A stretch of DNA of 6,701 nucleotides from Clostridia bacterium (GCA_900754145.1 CAAEBW010000062.1:1-6701), one strand, 5' to 3'. Positions 1 through 6,701 are shown, counted from the first letter of the stretch. The notes: a model not told the origin generated them from the sequence alone. A program made the numbers and translations.

Positions 1-22
1 ATTATAAAACGGAGGTAACGGT

Positions 23-1273
23 ATGACAAGATACGAGGAAGCAAAAAAACGCTACGCTGAGTTTGGTGTAGACACCGACGCGGCAATCGAAAAGCTTAGA
101 CAAGTGCCTGTGGCTCTTCACTGCTGGCAAGGCGACGATGTAGGCGGTTTTGACAGCAAGGACGCGCTTTCGGGCGGTATTCTGACAACGGGCAATTATC
201 CCGGCAAGGCGACAACCCCCGAACAGCTTATGCAGGATATGGACAAGGCGATGTCCCTTTGCCCCGGCAAGAAAAAGCTTAATCTTCACGCAAGCTATGC
301 GATTTTTGAGGACGGCGAGTTTGCCGACCGCGATAAATTAGAGCCGAAGCACTTTAAAAAATGGGTCGAATACGCAAAAGAGAGAAATATGGGTATCGAC
401 TTTAACCCCACCTTCTTCTCCCACCCGATGGTAAAGGACGGGCTTACCCTTTCAAGCCCCGATGAAGAGGTGCGCCGTTTCTGGATTAATCACGGCAAGG
501 CGTGCATCCGCATTTCCCAGTATTTCGCCGAGGAGACCGGCGTTCCCTGCGTTATGAATATCTGGACGGGCGACGGCTATAAGGACATTCCCGCAGACAG
601 AATGGGTCCGAGAATGAGATATAAGGAAGCCTTTGAGGAAATCCTTTCCGAACCCCACGACCCCGCTATGGTTAAGCCCTGCGCCGAGTCAAAGGTTTTC
701 GGCATCGGCGTTGAGTCCTTTACCGCAGGCAGCGCGGAGTTTACCTTAAGCTTTGCCGCAACACACCCCGGCTGTCTTCCCCTTATGGATAACGGTCACT
801 ATCACCCTCAGGAGTATGTTTCGGATAAAATTTCGGCGCTCCTCTGCTTCTTCCCTGAGCTTGCGTTACATATTACAAGGGGCGTTCGCTGGGATTCCGA
901 CCATGTAGTCCTCCTTGATGACGAGACTAAGGAGATGGCTAAGGAAATCGTCCGCAACGGCGCGCTCAGTAGGGTTTATATGGCGCTCGACTTCTTTGAT
1001 GCGAGCATAAACCGCATTTCCGCCTGGACGGTGGGCTTCAGAAGCTGGCAGAAGGCTCTGCTTAACGCTATGTGTCTTCCGAACGAGAGCCTTAAAAAGC
1101 TTCAGGACGAGGGTAAGTTCACCGAGCTTATGGTAATGCAGGAGGAGGCTAAAATGCTGCCCTTCGGCGATGTTTGGGAGCATTACTGCGAGGTTGAAGG
1201 CGTTACCGCGGGTCCCGAGTGGTTTAATGAAATTAAGAAATACGAAGACGAAGTTTTAAGCAAGAGAGGTTAA
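23..1273 (+). CDS. rhaA: L-rhamnose isomerase
   Basis: This cytoplasmic enzyme interconverts L-rhamnose and L-rhamnulose, the first step of phosphorylative rhamnose breakdown. The 416 residues match the usual family length (E. coli about 419) and the protein aligns end to end: HCWQGDDVGGFD near the N-terminus, then AESKVFGIGVES, MDNGHYHP, RWDSDHVVLLDDET and LDFFDASINRI. By comparison with the known E. coli enzyme, the structural-metal ligands are Glu222, Asp256, His283 and Asp323. The catalytic-metal ligands are His259, Asp291 and Asp293. All are present, so the enzyme should be active. The ATG at 23 is supported by GGAGG at 11-15, seven bases upstream. rhaD follows after 5 bases, so the two are surely co-transcribed. 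The promoter must lie before base 1. Family identification is very secure. Confidence 0.97.
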   Translation: MTRYEEAKKRYAEFGVDTDAAIEKLRQVPVALHCWQGDDVGGFDSKDALSGGILTTGNYPGKATTPEQLMQDMDKAMSLCPGKKKLNLHASYAIFEDGEFADRDKLEPKHFKKWVEYAKERNMGIDFNPTFFSHPMVKDGLTLSSPDEEVRRFWINHGKACIRISQYFAEETGVPCVMNIWTGDGYKDIPADRMGPRMRYKEAFEEILSEPHDPAMVKPCAESKVFGIGVESFTAGSAEFTLSFAATHPGCLPLMDNGHYHPQEYVSDKISALLCFFPELALHITRGVRWDSDHVVLLDDETKEMAKEIVRNGALSRVYMALDFFDASINRISAWTVGFRSWQKALLNAMCLPNESLKKLQDEGKFTELMVMQEEAKMLPFGDVWEHYCEVEGVTAGPEWFNEIKKYEDEVLSKRG

Positions 1274-1278
1274 GCAAT

Positions 1279-2100
1279 ATGGGAATTCTTGACGTTCAGA
1301 TTATTAAGGAATATATCCGTATGTGTAATGACGGTTGGGAGCAGGGCTGGCACGAGCGCAACGGCGGCAACCTTACCTACCGTATGAAGCCCGAGGAGGT
1401 CGAGCAGTGCCGCCCCTATTTCACCACAGATAAGCCGTGGGTAAATATGGGGGTTCAAGCCGACAATTTAAAGGGCGAGTATTTTATCGCCACAGGCTCG
1501 GGCAAGTTCTTCCGCAATGTAATTTTAGCCCCGCAGGACAATATCTGCATTGTTGAAATTAATGACGCGGGGGACAGCTACCGTATTGTATGGGGTCTCG
1601 AAAAGGGCGGCAGACCCACCAGCGAGTTCCCGAGTCACTTTATGAACCACAGCGTTCGCAAGGCGGCGACAAACGGGGAGTACAGGGTTATTTACCACGC
1701 CCACCCCGCAAATATAATCGCTCTTACCTATGTGCTTCCCCTTACTGCTAAGGATATAACAAGGGCTTTGTGGCAGAGCGCTACCGAGTGCCCCGTGGTT
1801 TTCCCGGGCGGCGTAGGCGTTGTTCAGTGGATGGTGCCGGGCGGCGCGGATATTGCCCTTGCCACAAGCGAGCTTATGAAGACGTTTGACGCAGCGGTTT
1901 GGGCGCATCACGGTCTTTTCTGCTCAGGCCCCGATTTCGACATAACCTTCGGACTTATGCACACAATCGAAAAGGCGGCGGAAATTTATGTCAAGGCGCT
2001 TTCCTGCGGTCAGGGAATCCGTCAGACCATTACCGACGACAACCTCCGCGCGATCGCAAAGGAATTCGGCGTAACCTTAAACGAGGATTTTCTTGATTAA
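1279..2100 (+). CDS. rhaD: Rhamnulose-1-phosphate aldolase
   Basis: This is a class II (zinc) aldolase of the RhaD/AraD/FucA fold. It splits L-rhamnulose 1-phosphate into dihydroxyacetone phosphate and L-lactaldehyde, the last dedicated step of rhamnose catabolism. The 273 residues match the family (E. coli 274). Zinc ligands are visible as His140 and His142 in YHAHP and His211 in WAHHG. The catalytic acid is Glu116 in PTSEFPSH. The N-terminal RNGGNLTYR segment and GSGKFF are also typical, and the C-terminal stretch after WAHHG (SGPDFDITFGLMHTIEKAAEI) resembles the E. coli protein. The start at 1279 is preceded by AGAGG at 1265-1269, inside the end of rhaA, at a good spacing. The stop codon overlaps the start of the next small gene. 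The kinase step (RhaB) is not encoded between rhaA and rhaD here. Confidence 0.96.
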   Translation: MGILDVQIIKEYIRMCNDGWEQGWHERNGGNLTYRMKPEEVEQCRPYFTTDKPWVNMGVQADNLKGEYFIATGSGKFFRNVILAPQDNICIVEINDAGDSYRIVWGLEKGGRPTSEFPSHFMNHSVRKAATNGEYRVIYHAHPANIIALTYVLPLTAKDITRALWQSATECPVVFPGGVGVVQWMVPGGADIALATSELMKTFDAAVWAHHGLFCSGPDFDITFGLMHTIEKAAEIYVKALSCGQGIRQTITDDNLRAIAKEFGVTLNEDFLD

Positions 2101-2279
2101 TGATGTTTAAGATAGATAACGAGCTTAAGAGTGCGAATGTAGCGAGGACCGTCCGTTTTACCGAGCCTTTGTTTGAGAAGCTTAATAAAACGGCAACCGA
2201 TAATAATATTTCCTTCAATTTACTCGTTCTGCAATGCTGTAAATACGCATTGGAGAATATGGAAAATCAAAATAATTAA
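2100..2279 (+). CDS. Small ribbon-helix-helix-like protein, coupled to rhaD
   Basis: This short open frame of 59 codons is too small for many gene callers. The ATG at 2100 overlaps the rhaD stop in TAATG, and a second in-frame ATG sits at 2103. GAGG at 2083-2086 is 13 bases before the first ATG, a long spacing, so translation probably depends on coupling to rhaD. After a short charged N-terminus comes a basic strand (ARTVRFT), a helix (EPLFEKLNKTATDNN) and a second helix (SFNLLVLQCCKYALENM). This strand-helix-helix layout is typical of Arc/CopG-type DNA-binding dimers, in which the strand contacts the major groove. The frame ends exactly where the terminator stem begins, which supports its being the last cistron. 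The role is unknown. Regulation of the rhamnose operon is possible but is inference only. I am fairly sure of the gene and the fold, and not of the function. Confidence 0.8.
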   Translation: MMFKIDNELKSANVARTVRFTEPLFEKLNKTATDNNISFNLLVLQCCKYALENMENQNN

Positions 2280-2331
2280 TTAATCCCGCACCTATTTTCA
2301 TTTAATAAATGGGTGTGGGATTAATATTTTT
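2279..2331 (+). terminator. Intrinsic terminator of the rhamnose operon
   Basis: Arms 2279-2297 and 2307-2325 pair over 19 bp (core TCCCGCACC against GGGTGTGGGA) with two G-U wobbles and a 9-base loop. A T-rich tail (ATTTTTC, 2326-2331) follows. The stem begins in the stop codon of the small ribbon-helix-helix gene. Because the stem is GC-rich only in the middle and the tail is short, some read-through is possible. Confidence 0.85.
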
Positions 2332-2351
2332 CAATAATTCGGCATAGGGGC

Positions 2352-2380
2352 TTGAAAAGGGAAAACAATAATGTTATTAT
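2352..2380 (+). promoter_or_regulatory. Sigma-A type promoter with extended -10 for the ABC operon
   Basis: The -35 box TTGAAA (2352-2357) is followed by a 17-base spacer and the -10 box TATTAT (2375-2380). The TG at 2372-2373 gives an extended -10 (TGTTATTAT). It lies between the upstream terminator and the first ABC gene and faces that gene. Transcription would begin near 2384-2388, leaving only about 10-15 bases of leader before the ATG at 2398. No operator or riboswitch is visible in the short gap. Confidence 0.7.
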
Positions 2381-2385
2381 TTATC

Positions 2386-2390
2386 GGGGA
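2386..2390 (+). promoter_or_regulatory. Ribosome binding site close to the predicted transcript start
   Basis: GGGGA lies seven bases before the ATG at 2398 and fixes that start. It falls at or within a few bases of the transcript start expected from the -10 box at 2375-2380, so the message may begin at or just before its own ribosome binding site. If initiation occurs a few bases later, the site would be partly lost. Confidence 0.5.
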
Positions 2391-2397
2391 TTGATAT

Positions 2398-4125
2398 ATG
2401 TTTAAGCTGTTAAAGTATTTAAAAAATTACAAAAAGGAAAGTATTTTAGCTCCCTTTTTTAAGCTGACCGAGGCGGTTTTTGAGCTTATCGTTCCGCTTA
2501 TTGTAGCATTGATTATCGATAACGGAATAGCGGGCGGGGATAAGCCCTACATTTTAAAAATGTGCGGTGTGCTCGGCATTTTTGCGGTGCTGGGGCTTGT
2601 ATGCGCTGTTGCGGCGCAGTATTTTGCCGCTAAAGCCGCGGTGGGGTTTTCCGCTAAGGTGCGGCACGCGGTATTCTCCCATATAGGTAAGCTGTCCTTT
2701 TCACAGCTTGACGAAATAGGCGCGCCCACCCTTATTACAAGGCTTACGGGGGACATTAATCAGGTGCAGACGGGGGTAAACCTTACCTTCCGACTTGTTT
2801 TGCGTTCACCGATTGTCGTTTTCGGCGCGGTGATAATGGCGTTTACGGTTGATGTACCCACCGCCCTTGTGTTTGCGGTCGCCGTGCCTATATTAGCGGT
2901 CATAATATTTGCGATAATGCTTATTTGTATACCCCTTTACCGCAAGGTACAGCAAAGGCTTGACGGCGTGCTGGCGAAAACCCGCGAAAACCTTTCGGGC
3001 ACCCGCGTAGTGCGCGCTTTTTGCAAGGAAGAAGAGGAAATCTCGGATTTCAACACGCAAAACCGCGCGCTTTCTGATATGCAGATTGCGGTCGGAAAAA
3101 TTTCCGCCTTTTTAAATCCCGTAACCGTGCTTATAATCAACATAGCGATAATAGCGATAATATATATCGGCGGAATAAGGGTAAATATCGGTGGAGCGAC
3201 AAGCGGCGAGGTTGTGGCGCAGTACAACTATATGTCGCAGATTTTGGTTGAGCTTGTAAAGCTTGCAAACCTTATAATCTCTGTAACAAAGGCGATCGCT
3301 TGCGGAAATCGTATACAGTCGGTCTTGGATATTAAGCCCGATATGCCGTCGGGCAAGCTTAAAGAGGGCGATTTGAACAGCCTCTATGCCATTGAATTTA
3401 ATAACGCAAGCCTTTCCTACGGCGGGGGCGGGAATTCCCTTAGCAATATTAATCTTAAAATAAAGCGGGGGCAGACTATCGGCATTATCGGCTCGACAGG
3501 CTCGGGCAAAAGCTCGCTTGTAAATTTGATACCGCGGTTTTACGATGTGACGGGCGGCAGCGTGCTGGTTGACGGCGTTGATGTAAAGCTTTACAATATT
3601 ACCGCGCTTAGGAATAAAATAGGCGTGGTTTCCCAGAAAAAGGCGCTCTTTAAGGGTACTGTAAGGGATAATATCCGCTTCGGAAAGCCTGACGCAACAG
3701 ACGAAGAAATATGGCATGCGTTAGAGACCGCACAGGCTAGTCAGATGATACTTGATAAGTCGGGTCAGCTTGATTTCTGCCTTGAGCAGGGGGGTAAAAA
3801 CCTTTCCGGCGGGCAGAGACAGCGAATGACTATTGCCCGAGCTTTAGTCAGGAAGCCCGAAATATTAATACTTGACGATTCGGCAAGCGCCCTTGACTAC
3901 GCTACAAGCGCCGCCCTTAACACGGCTTTGAAAAACACCGATTTTTCGCCGACGGTGATAACCGTTTCACAGCGGGTTTCGGCTATAAGAAACGCCGATA
4001 TTATCGCCGTGCTTGACGCGGGCGAGTGCGTTGGCATAGGTACAAATGAGGAGCTTTTAAAAACCTGCGAGGTTTATAAGGAAATCTGTGCTTCACAGCT
4101 TGAAAGCGAGGCGGCGGGAATATGA
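2398..4125 (+). CDS. ABC exporter half-transporter, degenerate-site subunit
   Basis: This type IV (MsbA/Sav1866-like) exporter half has a six-helix membrane domain (helices near residues 15-40, 55-77, 132-150, 154-180, 240-260 and 282-300) fused to an ATP-binding domain from about residue 330. Nucleotide-domain motifs are A-loop Tyr341, Walker A GSTGSGKS (365-372), Q-loop Gln413, signature LSGGQ (469-473), and Walker B ILILDD with Asp494 where the catalytic Glu normally sits. The D-loop is SALD (497-500), and Gln525 (SQRVS) replaces the switch His. The Asp and Gln replacements mark the degenerate-site subunit of heterodimeric exporters such as TM287/288. The intact LSGGQ would serve the partner's active site. 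The length of 575 is normal. The start is supported by GGGGA and by a typical N-terminus. The gene overlaps the next by ATGA. The substrate (drug, lipid or peptide) is not evident. Confidence 0.93.
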   Translation: MFKLLKYLKNYKKESILAPFFKLTEAVFELIVPLIVALIIDNGIAGGDKPYILKMCGVLGIFAVLGLVCAVAAQYFAAKAAVGFSAKVRHAVFSHIGKLSFSQLDEIGAPTLITRLTGDINQVQTGVNLTFRLVLRSPIVVFGAVIMAFTVDVPTALVFAVAVPILAVIIFAIMLICIPLYRKVQQRLDGVLAKTRENLSGTRVVRAFCKEEEEISDFNTQNRALSDMQIAVGKISAFLNPVTVLIINIAIIAIIYIGGIRVNIGGATSGEVVAQYNYMSQILVELVKLANLIISVTKAIACGNRIQSVLDIKPDMPSGKLKEGDLNSLYAIEFNNASLSYGGGGNSLSNINLKIKRGQTIGIIGSTGSGKSSLVNLIPRFYDVTGGSVLVDGVDVKLYNITALRNKIGVVSQKKALFKGTVRDNIRFGKPDATDEEIWHALETAQASQMILDKSGQLDFCLEQGGKNLSGGQRQRMTIARALVRKPEILILDDSASALDYATSAALNTALKNTDFSPTVITVSQRVSAIRNADIIAVLDAGECVGIGTNEELLKTCEVYKEICASQLESEAAGI

Positions 4126-5852
4126 AAAATAAATCGGTTTTAAAGCGGGTGCTTGCCGTTATCGGGCGTTTTAGGGTATACCTTATTCTATCGCTTATAA
4201 TATCGGTCGCAAGCGTTATTCTAACCCTTTATATACCCGTGCTTGCGGGCAACGCGATTGACGGAATAGCAAGCATTGGCGGGGTGAATTTCGCTATTGT
4301 TAAAAGTGCGCTTTTCGGTATTTTAATCTGTGCCGTTTTGAGTGCGGTGCTTAACTGGCTGATGACGGTCATAAACAACCGCATTGCCTACAATACGGTG
4401 CGTGAGCTCAGAGACCGCGCCTTTTCGCATCTGCAGGCTCTTCCCGTAGCCTTTGCGGACGCTCACCCCCACGGCGACATTGTAAGCCGTGTAATCGCCG
4501 ATGCCGAGCAGTTCGCCGACGGTCTTATACTTGGCTTTTCACAGCTTTTTACAGGGGTTGTAACTATTATCGTTACCCTTGTATTTATGCTTACTATTTC
4601 ACCTCCTTTAGCGCTGGCGGTGGTAGTGTTGACTCCGCTCTCCCTCTTTACTGCGCGGTTTATAGCCAAAAGAAGCTATGATATGTTTAAAAAGCAGTCG
4701 GAAACGCGGGGCGAGCAGACCGCCTTTATAAACGAGATGATAACTAACCAAAAGACCGTTCAGGCTTTTTCACAGGAGCAAAAAACGGTCGAGGATTTTG
4801 ACGAGGTTAATGAAAGACTTCGCCTCTATTCCTTAAAGGCGATTTTCTTTTCCTCCCTTACCAACCCGACAACGCGGTTTATAAACAATATAATTTACGC
4901 GGTTGTGGGGCTTGTGGGCGGAATTTTCGCGGTAAACGGCATAATGACGGTGGGCGGCTTTGTGAGCTTTCTTGCCTATTCAAACCAGTACACAAAGCCA
5001 TTTAACGAGATTTCGAGCGTTATAACCGAGCTTCAAAATGCGCTTGCCTGTGCCGCTAGTATTTTCGAGCTTATCGATGAACAGCCGGAGGTCTCCGACA
5101 GCGGAAATAGGGCGCTTGATAATCCCAAGGGAGATGTTGCCTTTAACAATGTTGCCTTTTCCTACGATAAGAATAAAAAGCTTATCGAGGGCTTTGACTT
5201 TTTCGCTCCTGCAGGCAGGAAAATTGCGGTGGTAGGTCCCACGGGCTGCGGAAAAACCACACTTATAAATCTGCTCTTAAGATTTTACGATGTCGACAAA
5301 GGCAGTATAACCGTGGACGGTGAGGATATTAAAAACATCACGCGGGAGAGCCTTAGAACCCATTTCGGAATGGTGCTTCAGGACACCTGGATTAAAAAGG
5401 GTACGGTAAAGGAAAATATCGCCTTTGGCAAGCCGAACGCTACCGATGAGGAAATAATCGCCGCCGCCAAGGCAGCCCGCGCCCACGGCTTTATAAAGCG
5501 GCTTAAAAACGGCTATGACACCGTGATAGGCGACGACGACGGGCTTTCGGAGGGGGAACGCCAGCTTTTGTGTATCGCGAGGGTAATGCTTATGAAGCCG
5601 CCGATGCTGATACTTGACGAGGCGACCTCCTCAATCGACACCCGCACCGAAATTAAGGTGCAGGACGCCTTTTTGCGGCTTATGGATGGCAGAACTTCAT
5701 TTGTTGTGGCGCATAGACTTTCGACAATACGGGACTCCGACTGCATACTCGTTATGAAGGACGGCAGGGTTTACGAGCAGGGCACGCACGAAGAACTGCT
5801 TAGTAAAAACGGCTTTTACGCAAAGCTTTACAACAGCCAGTTTGCACAGTAA
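4122..5852 (+). CDS. ABC exporter half-transporter, catalytic-site subunit
   Basis: This is the second half of the heterodimeric exporter, 576 residues, with a six-helix membrane domain (helices near 20-44, 60-86, 138-159, 162-182, 253-275 and 278-300) followed by the ATPase domain from about 335. Motifs are A-loop Tyr348, Walker A GPTGCGKT (372-379), Q-loop Gln420, Walker B MLILDE with catalytic Glu500, D-loop SSID (503-506) and switch His531 (VAHRLSTI). The signature at 475-479 reads LSEGE instead of LSGGQ. In a head-to-tail dimer this weak signature would face the Asp/Gln-bearing site of the first subunit. The intact Walker motifs here would face that subunit's LSGGQ, giving one competent and one degenerate ATP site. 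The ATGA overlap suggests coupled, equal synthesis. A purine-rich GGCGGGAA before the ATG may act as the ribosome binding site. The cargo is unknown. Confidence 0.93.
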   Translation: MKNKSVLKRVLAVIGRFRVYLILSLIISVASVILTLYIPVLAGNAIDGIASIGGVNFAIVKSALFGILICAVLSAVLNWLMTVINNRIAYNTVRELRDRAFSHLQALPVAFADAHPHGDIVSRVIADAEQFADGLILGFSQLFTGVVTIIVTLVFMLTISPPLALAVVVLTPLSLFTARFIAKRSYDMFKKQSETRGEQTAFINEMITNQKTVQAFSQEQKTVEDFDEVNERLRLYSLKAIFFSSLTNPTTRFINNIIYAVVGLVGGIFAVNGIMTVGGFVSFLAYSNQYTKPFNEISSVITELQNALACAASIFELIDEQPEVSDSGNRALDNPKGDVAFNNVAFSYDKNKKLIEGFDFFAPAGRKIAVVGPTGCGKTTLINLLLRFYDVDKGSITVDGEDIKNITRESLRTHFGMVLQDTWIKKGTVKENIAFGKPNATDEEIIAAAKAARAHGFIKRLKNGYDTVIGDDDGLSEGERQLLCIARVMLMKPPMLILDEATSSIDTRTEIKVQDAFLRLMDGRTSFVVAHRLSTIRDSDCILVMKDGRVYEQGTHEELLSKNGFYAKLYNSQFAQ

Positions 5853-5861
5853 ATAACAACC

Positions 5862-6005
5862 GGGGCTGTAAAAAACAAAACCCGATTGGTCCTTTAAAAA
5901 TCAAACAAGCTCGGCATAGCTTTATTTTCCTGCTTTTGCCGAGCTTGTTTTTTTATATTTCCTCAATTAATCCGTCTTTTCGGATACTGTGTTTTTTACA
6001 GCTCC
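5862..6005. repeat. 16-bp inverted repeat enclosing the convergent terminator
   Basis: The left arm 5862-5877 (GGGGCTGTAAAAAACA) and right arm 5990-6005 (TGTTTTTTACAGCTCC) are reverse complements over 16 bases, with one G-T mismatch that would be a G-U wobble in RNA. They are separated by 112 bases that contain the terminator hairpin and a small ATCCG/CGGAT hairpin at 5970-5985. The arms could close a long outer stem in read-through RNA from either side. They could also be the ends of a tiny mobile-element remnant. No flanking target duplication is seen, and no frame lies inside. Confidence 0.65.
5903..5954. terminator. Bidirectional intrinsic terminator between convergent genes
   Basis: A perfect 14-bp stem pairs 5903-5916 (AAACAAGCTCGGCA) with 5937-5950, with a 20-base loop that may pair further (AGC 5918-5920 with GCT 5932-5934). 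On the + strand the stem runs into a T-run at 5948-5954, which terminates the ABC operon. On the - strand the stem is followed by GATTTTT, which suits the binding-protein gene arriving from the other side. Confidence 0.88.
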
Positions 6006-6013
6006 TTTTGCTT

Positions 6014-6701
6014 TTATTGAGTCTTTACAATAAACGAAAAATCAATATATCCGTTACCGAAGGAGGTAAATACGTCGCTTAACGCGGACGAATAGGCGAT
6101 TGTGGTGTTTTGAAAGGCTATGGGGAATACCTTGCTCGATTTAAGAACCTTTTTTTGAAGGTCTGAGGGACTTTCGTTTCCCGCGTCGATTCCGAAGCTT
6201 GAAAGATACTCTCCCAAATCCGCGCTGTCGGCTCTCACAGGAAAGACCGCCATATCAAGGGTCGGGTTTTTAAGCTCGGGCAAGAGCTTTTCGGCGCTGT
6301 TGACAGCCTCGATATTGACAAATGCGCCGAGGTTGTTTTGCCAATGTCCCACAATATCGGTGATGACGGGCTTTATAACCGAGTTATCGTAATAATATAG
6401 CTTTACGCCCGACGGGAATTTCTTATCCGCAAGCTTTGATATTTCTTTTGCGAAAAGGGATTTTGCGGCTTCGGCGTTATAAATCGTCATTCCGGAAGAC
6501 CCTGCGTTAGGGATTACAGCGGAGGGAAAAATCGAGTCGGCGGGAGTATAGCCCGTTTGAAGGTCTGCCCCGTATACCTCACTGCCCACAAGCATTGCAA
6601 GTGATTTTCGCATATCCTCGGAAAATTCGGAGCTTATTGTTAAAAACCAGCAAATATTGTGGTAGTCGATTGTTTTAAGCTTATTTTCGTGAGCGGTGTC
6701 G
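6014..6701 (-). CDS. Family 5 (oligopeptide-type) solute-binding protein, C-terminal part
   Basis: This partial gene runs off the right edge of the window. The frame stays open from the stop at 6014-6016 to 6700, giving 228 residues, so the ATG at 6613 is internal and not the real start. The first residues (YHNICWFLTISSEFSEDMRK, then SLAM) resemble the family 5 segment before and at the conserved vRkAl helix. Next come PADSIFP, YNAEAAKSLFAKEI, a KLYYYDN strand, NNLGAFVNIEAV (like the qLgaiGIkVel segment) and PTLDMAVFPVRADSADLGEYLSSFG (like the YDmal.gw.aDypdp segment). The end, FPIAFQNTTIAYSSALSDVF, matches the IPLy..n..vays..v.gf motif. Such proteins are usually secreted lipoproteins that deliver peptides or other solutes to an ABC importer. 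The stretch between YLSSFG and FPIAF is only about 21 residues, shorter than is usual. The signal peptide and importer genes are outside the window. Confidence 0.82.
   Translation of the reverse strand, partial: DTAHENKLKTIDYHNICWFLTISSEFSEDMRKSLAMLVGSEVYGADLQTGYTPADSIFPSAVIPNAGSSGMTIYNAEAAKSLFAKEISKLADKKFPSGVKLYYYDNSVIKPVITDIVGHWQNNLGAFVNIEAVNSAEKLLPELKNPTLDMAVFPVRADSADLGEYLSSFGIDAGNESPSDLQKKVLKSSKVFPIAFQNTTIAYSSALSDVFTSFGNGYIDFSFIVKTQ

Noticed and set aside
866..1183. A 105-codon - strand open frame within rhaA, with similar ones at 2-289 and 452-658
   Set aside because: These are shadows of the strongly conserved isomerase reading frame, with no supporting ribosome binding site or family resemblance.
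1525..1911. A 128-codon - strand open frame within rhaD
   Set aside because: It is antisense to the conserved aldolase core, including the zinc-ligand region, and its product is not recognisable.
3142..3159. Direct tandem repeat ATAGCGATA x2 in the first ABC gene
   Set aside because: It encodes Ile-Ala-Ile repeated in a hydrophobic membrane helix, and low-complexity transmembrane coding explains it.
3112..3717. A 201-codon open frame on the - strand inside the first ABC gene
   Set aside because: It lies fully antisense to a clearly conserved exporter gene. Its product has no recognisable motif, and its openness follows from the codon bias of the + strand gene.
2100..4125. The rhamnose genes and the ABC exporter as one functional system, for example rhamnose transport
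   Set aside because: A terminator and a separate promoter divide them, and the ABC pair has exporter architecture with no binding protein, unlike sugar importers.
6014..6613. Reading the - strand gene as a complete 199-residue protein starting at 6613
   Set aside because: The same frame stays open to the window edge, and the residues upstream of this ATG continue the family 5 similarity, so the ATG is internal.

Overview
The window looks like chromosomal DNA from a Clostridia-type member of the Bacillota, probably an anaerobe of a gut-like habitat. This is an inference from strong GGAGG-type ribosome binding sites, tight head-to-tail cistrons, AT-rich intergenic gaps with intrinsic terminators, mid-range base composition, and the gene families present. 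No RNA gene, CRISPR array, insertion sequence or phage gene is visible.

Region 1 (1-2331, + strand) is the downstream part of an L-rhamnose catabolic operon. It holds L-rhamnose isomerase (rhaA, 23-1273) and rhamnulose-1-phosphate aldolase (rhaD, 1279-2100), separated by 5 bases. A 59-residue ribbon-helix-helix-like protein (2100-2279) follows, and its start codon overlaps the rhaD stop. A 19-bp intrinsic terminator closes the unit. The intermediate kinase (rhaB) and the operon promoter are not in the window and may lie upstream of base 1.

Region 2 (2332-5852, + strand) is a separate two-gene operon with its own strong promoter (TTGAAA, 17-base spacer, extended -10 TGTTATTAT). It encodes two half-size ABC exporters, 575 and 576 residues, that overlap by ATGA. 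The motifs are complementary. The first subunit has an intact LSGGQ but Asp instead of the catalytic Glu, and Gln instead of the switch His. The second has intact Walker B Glu and switch His but a degenerate LSEGE signature. This is the pattern of a heterodimeric exporter with one working and one degenerate ATP site. Its cargo cannot be read from the sequence.

Region 3 (5853-6013) is a 161-base convergent intergenic gap. It contains a perfect 14-bp hairpin with T-runs on both strands, probably a shared bidirectional terminator. This is nested inside a 16-bp inverted repeat.

Region 4 (6014-6701, - strand) is the C-terminal part of a family 5 (oligopeptide-type) solute-binding protein whose N-terminus lies beyond the window edge.

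The rhamnose genes, the exporter and the binding protein appear to be three independent transcription units. I see no strong case for a wholly new system. The items most worth a second look are the small coupled DNA-binding-like protein behind rhaD and the nested inverted repeat.
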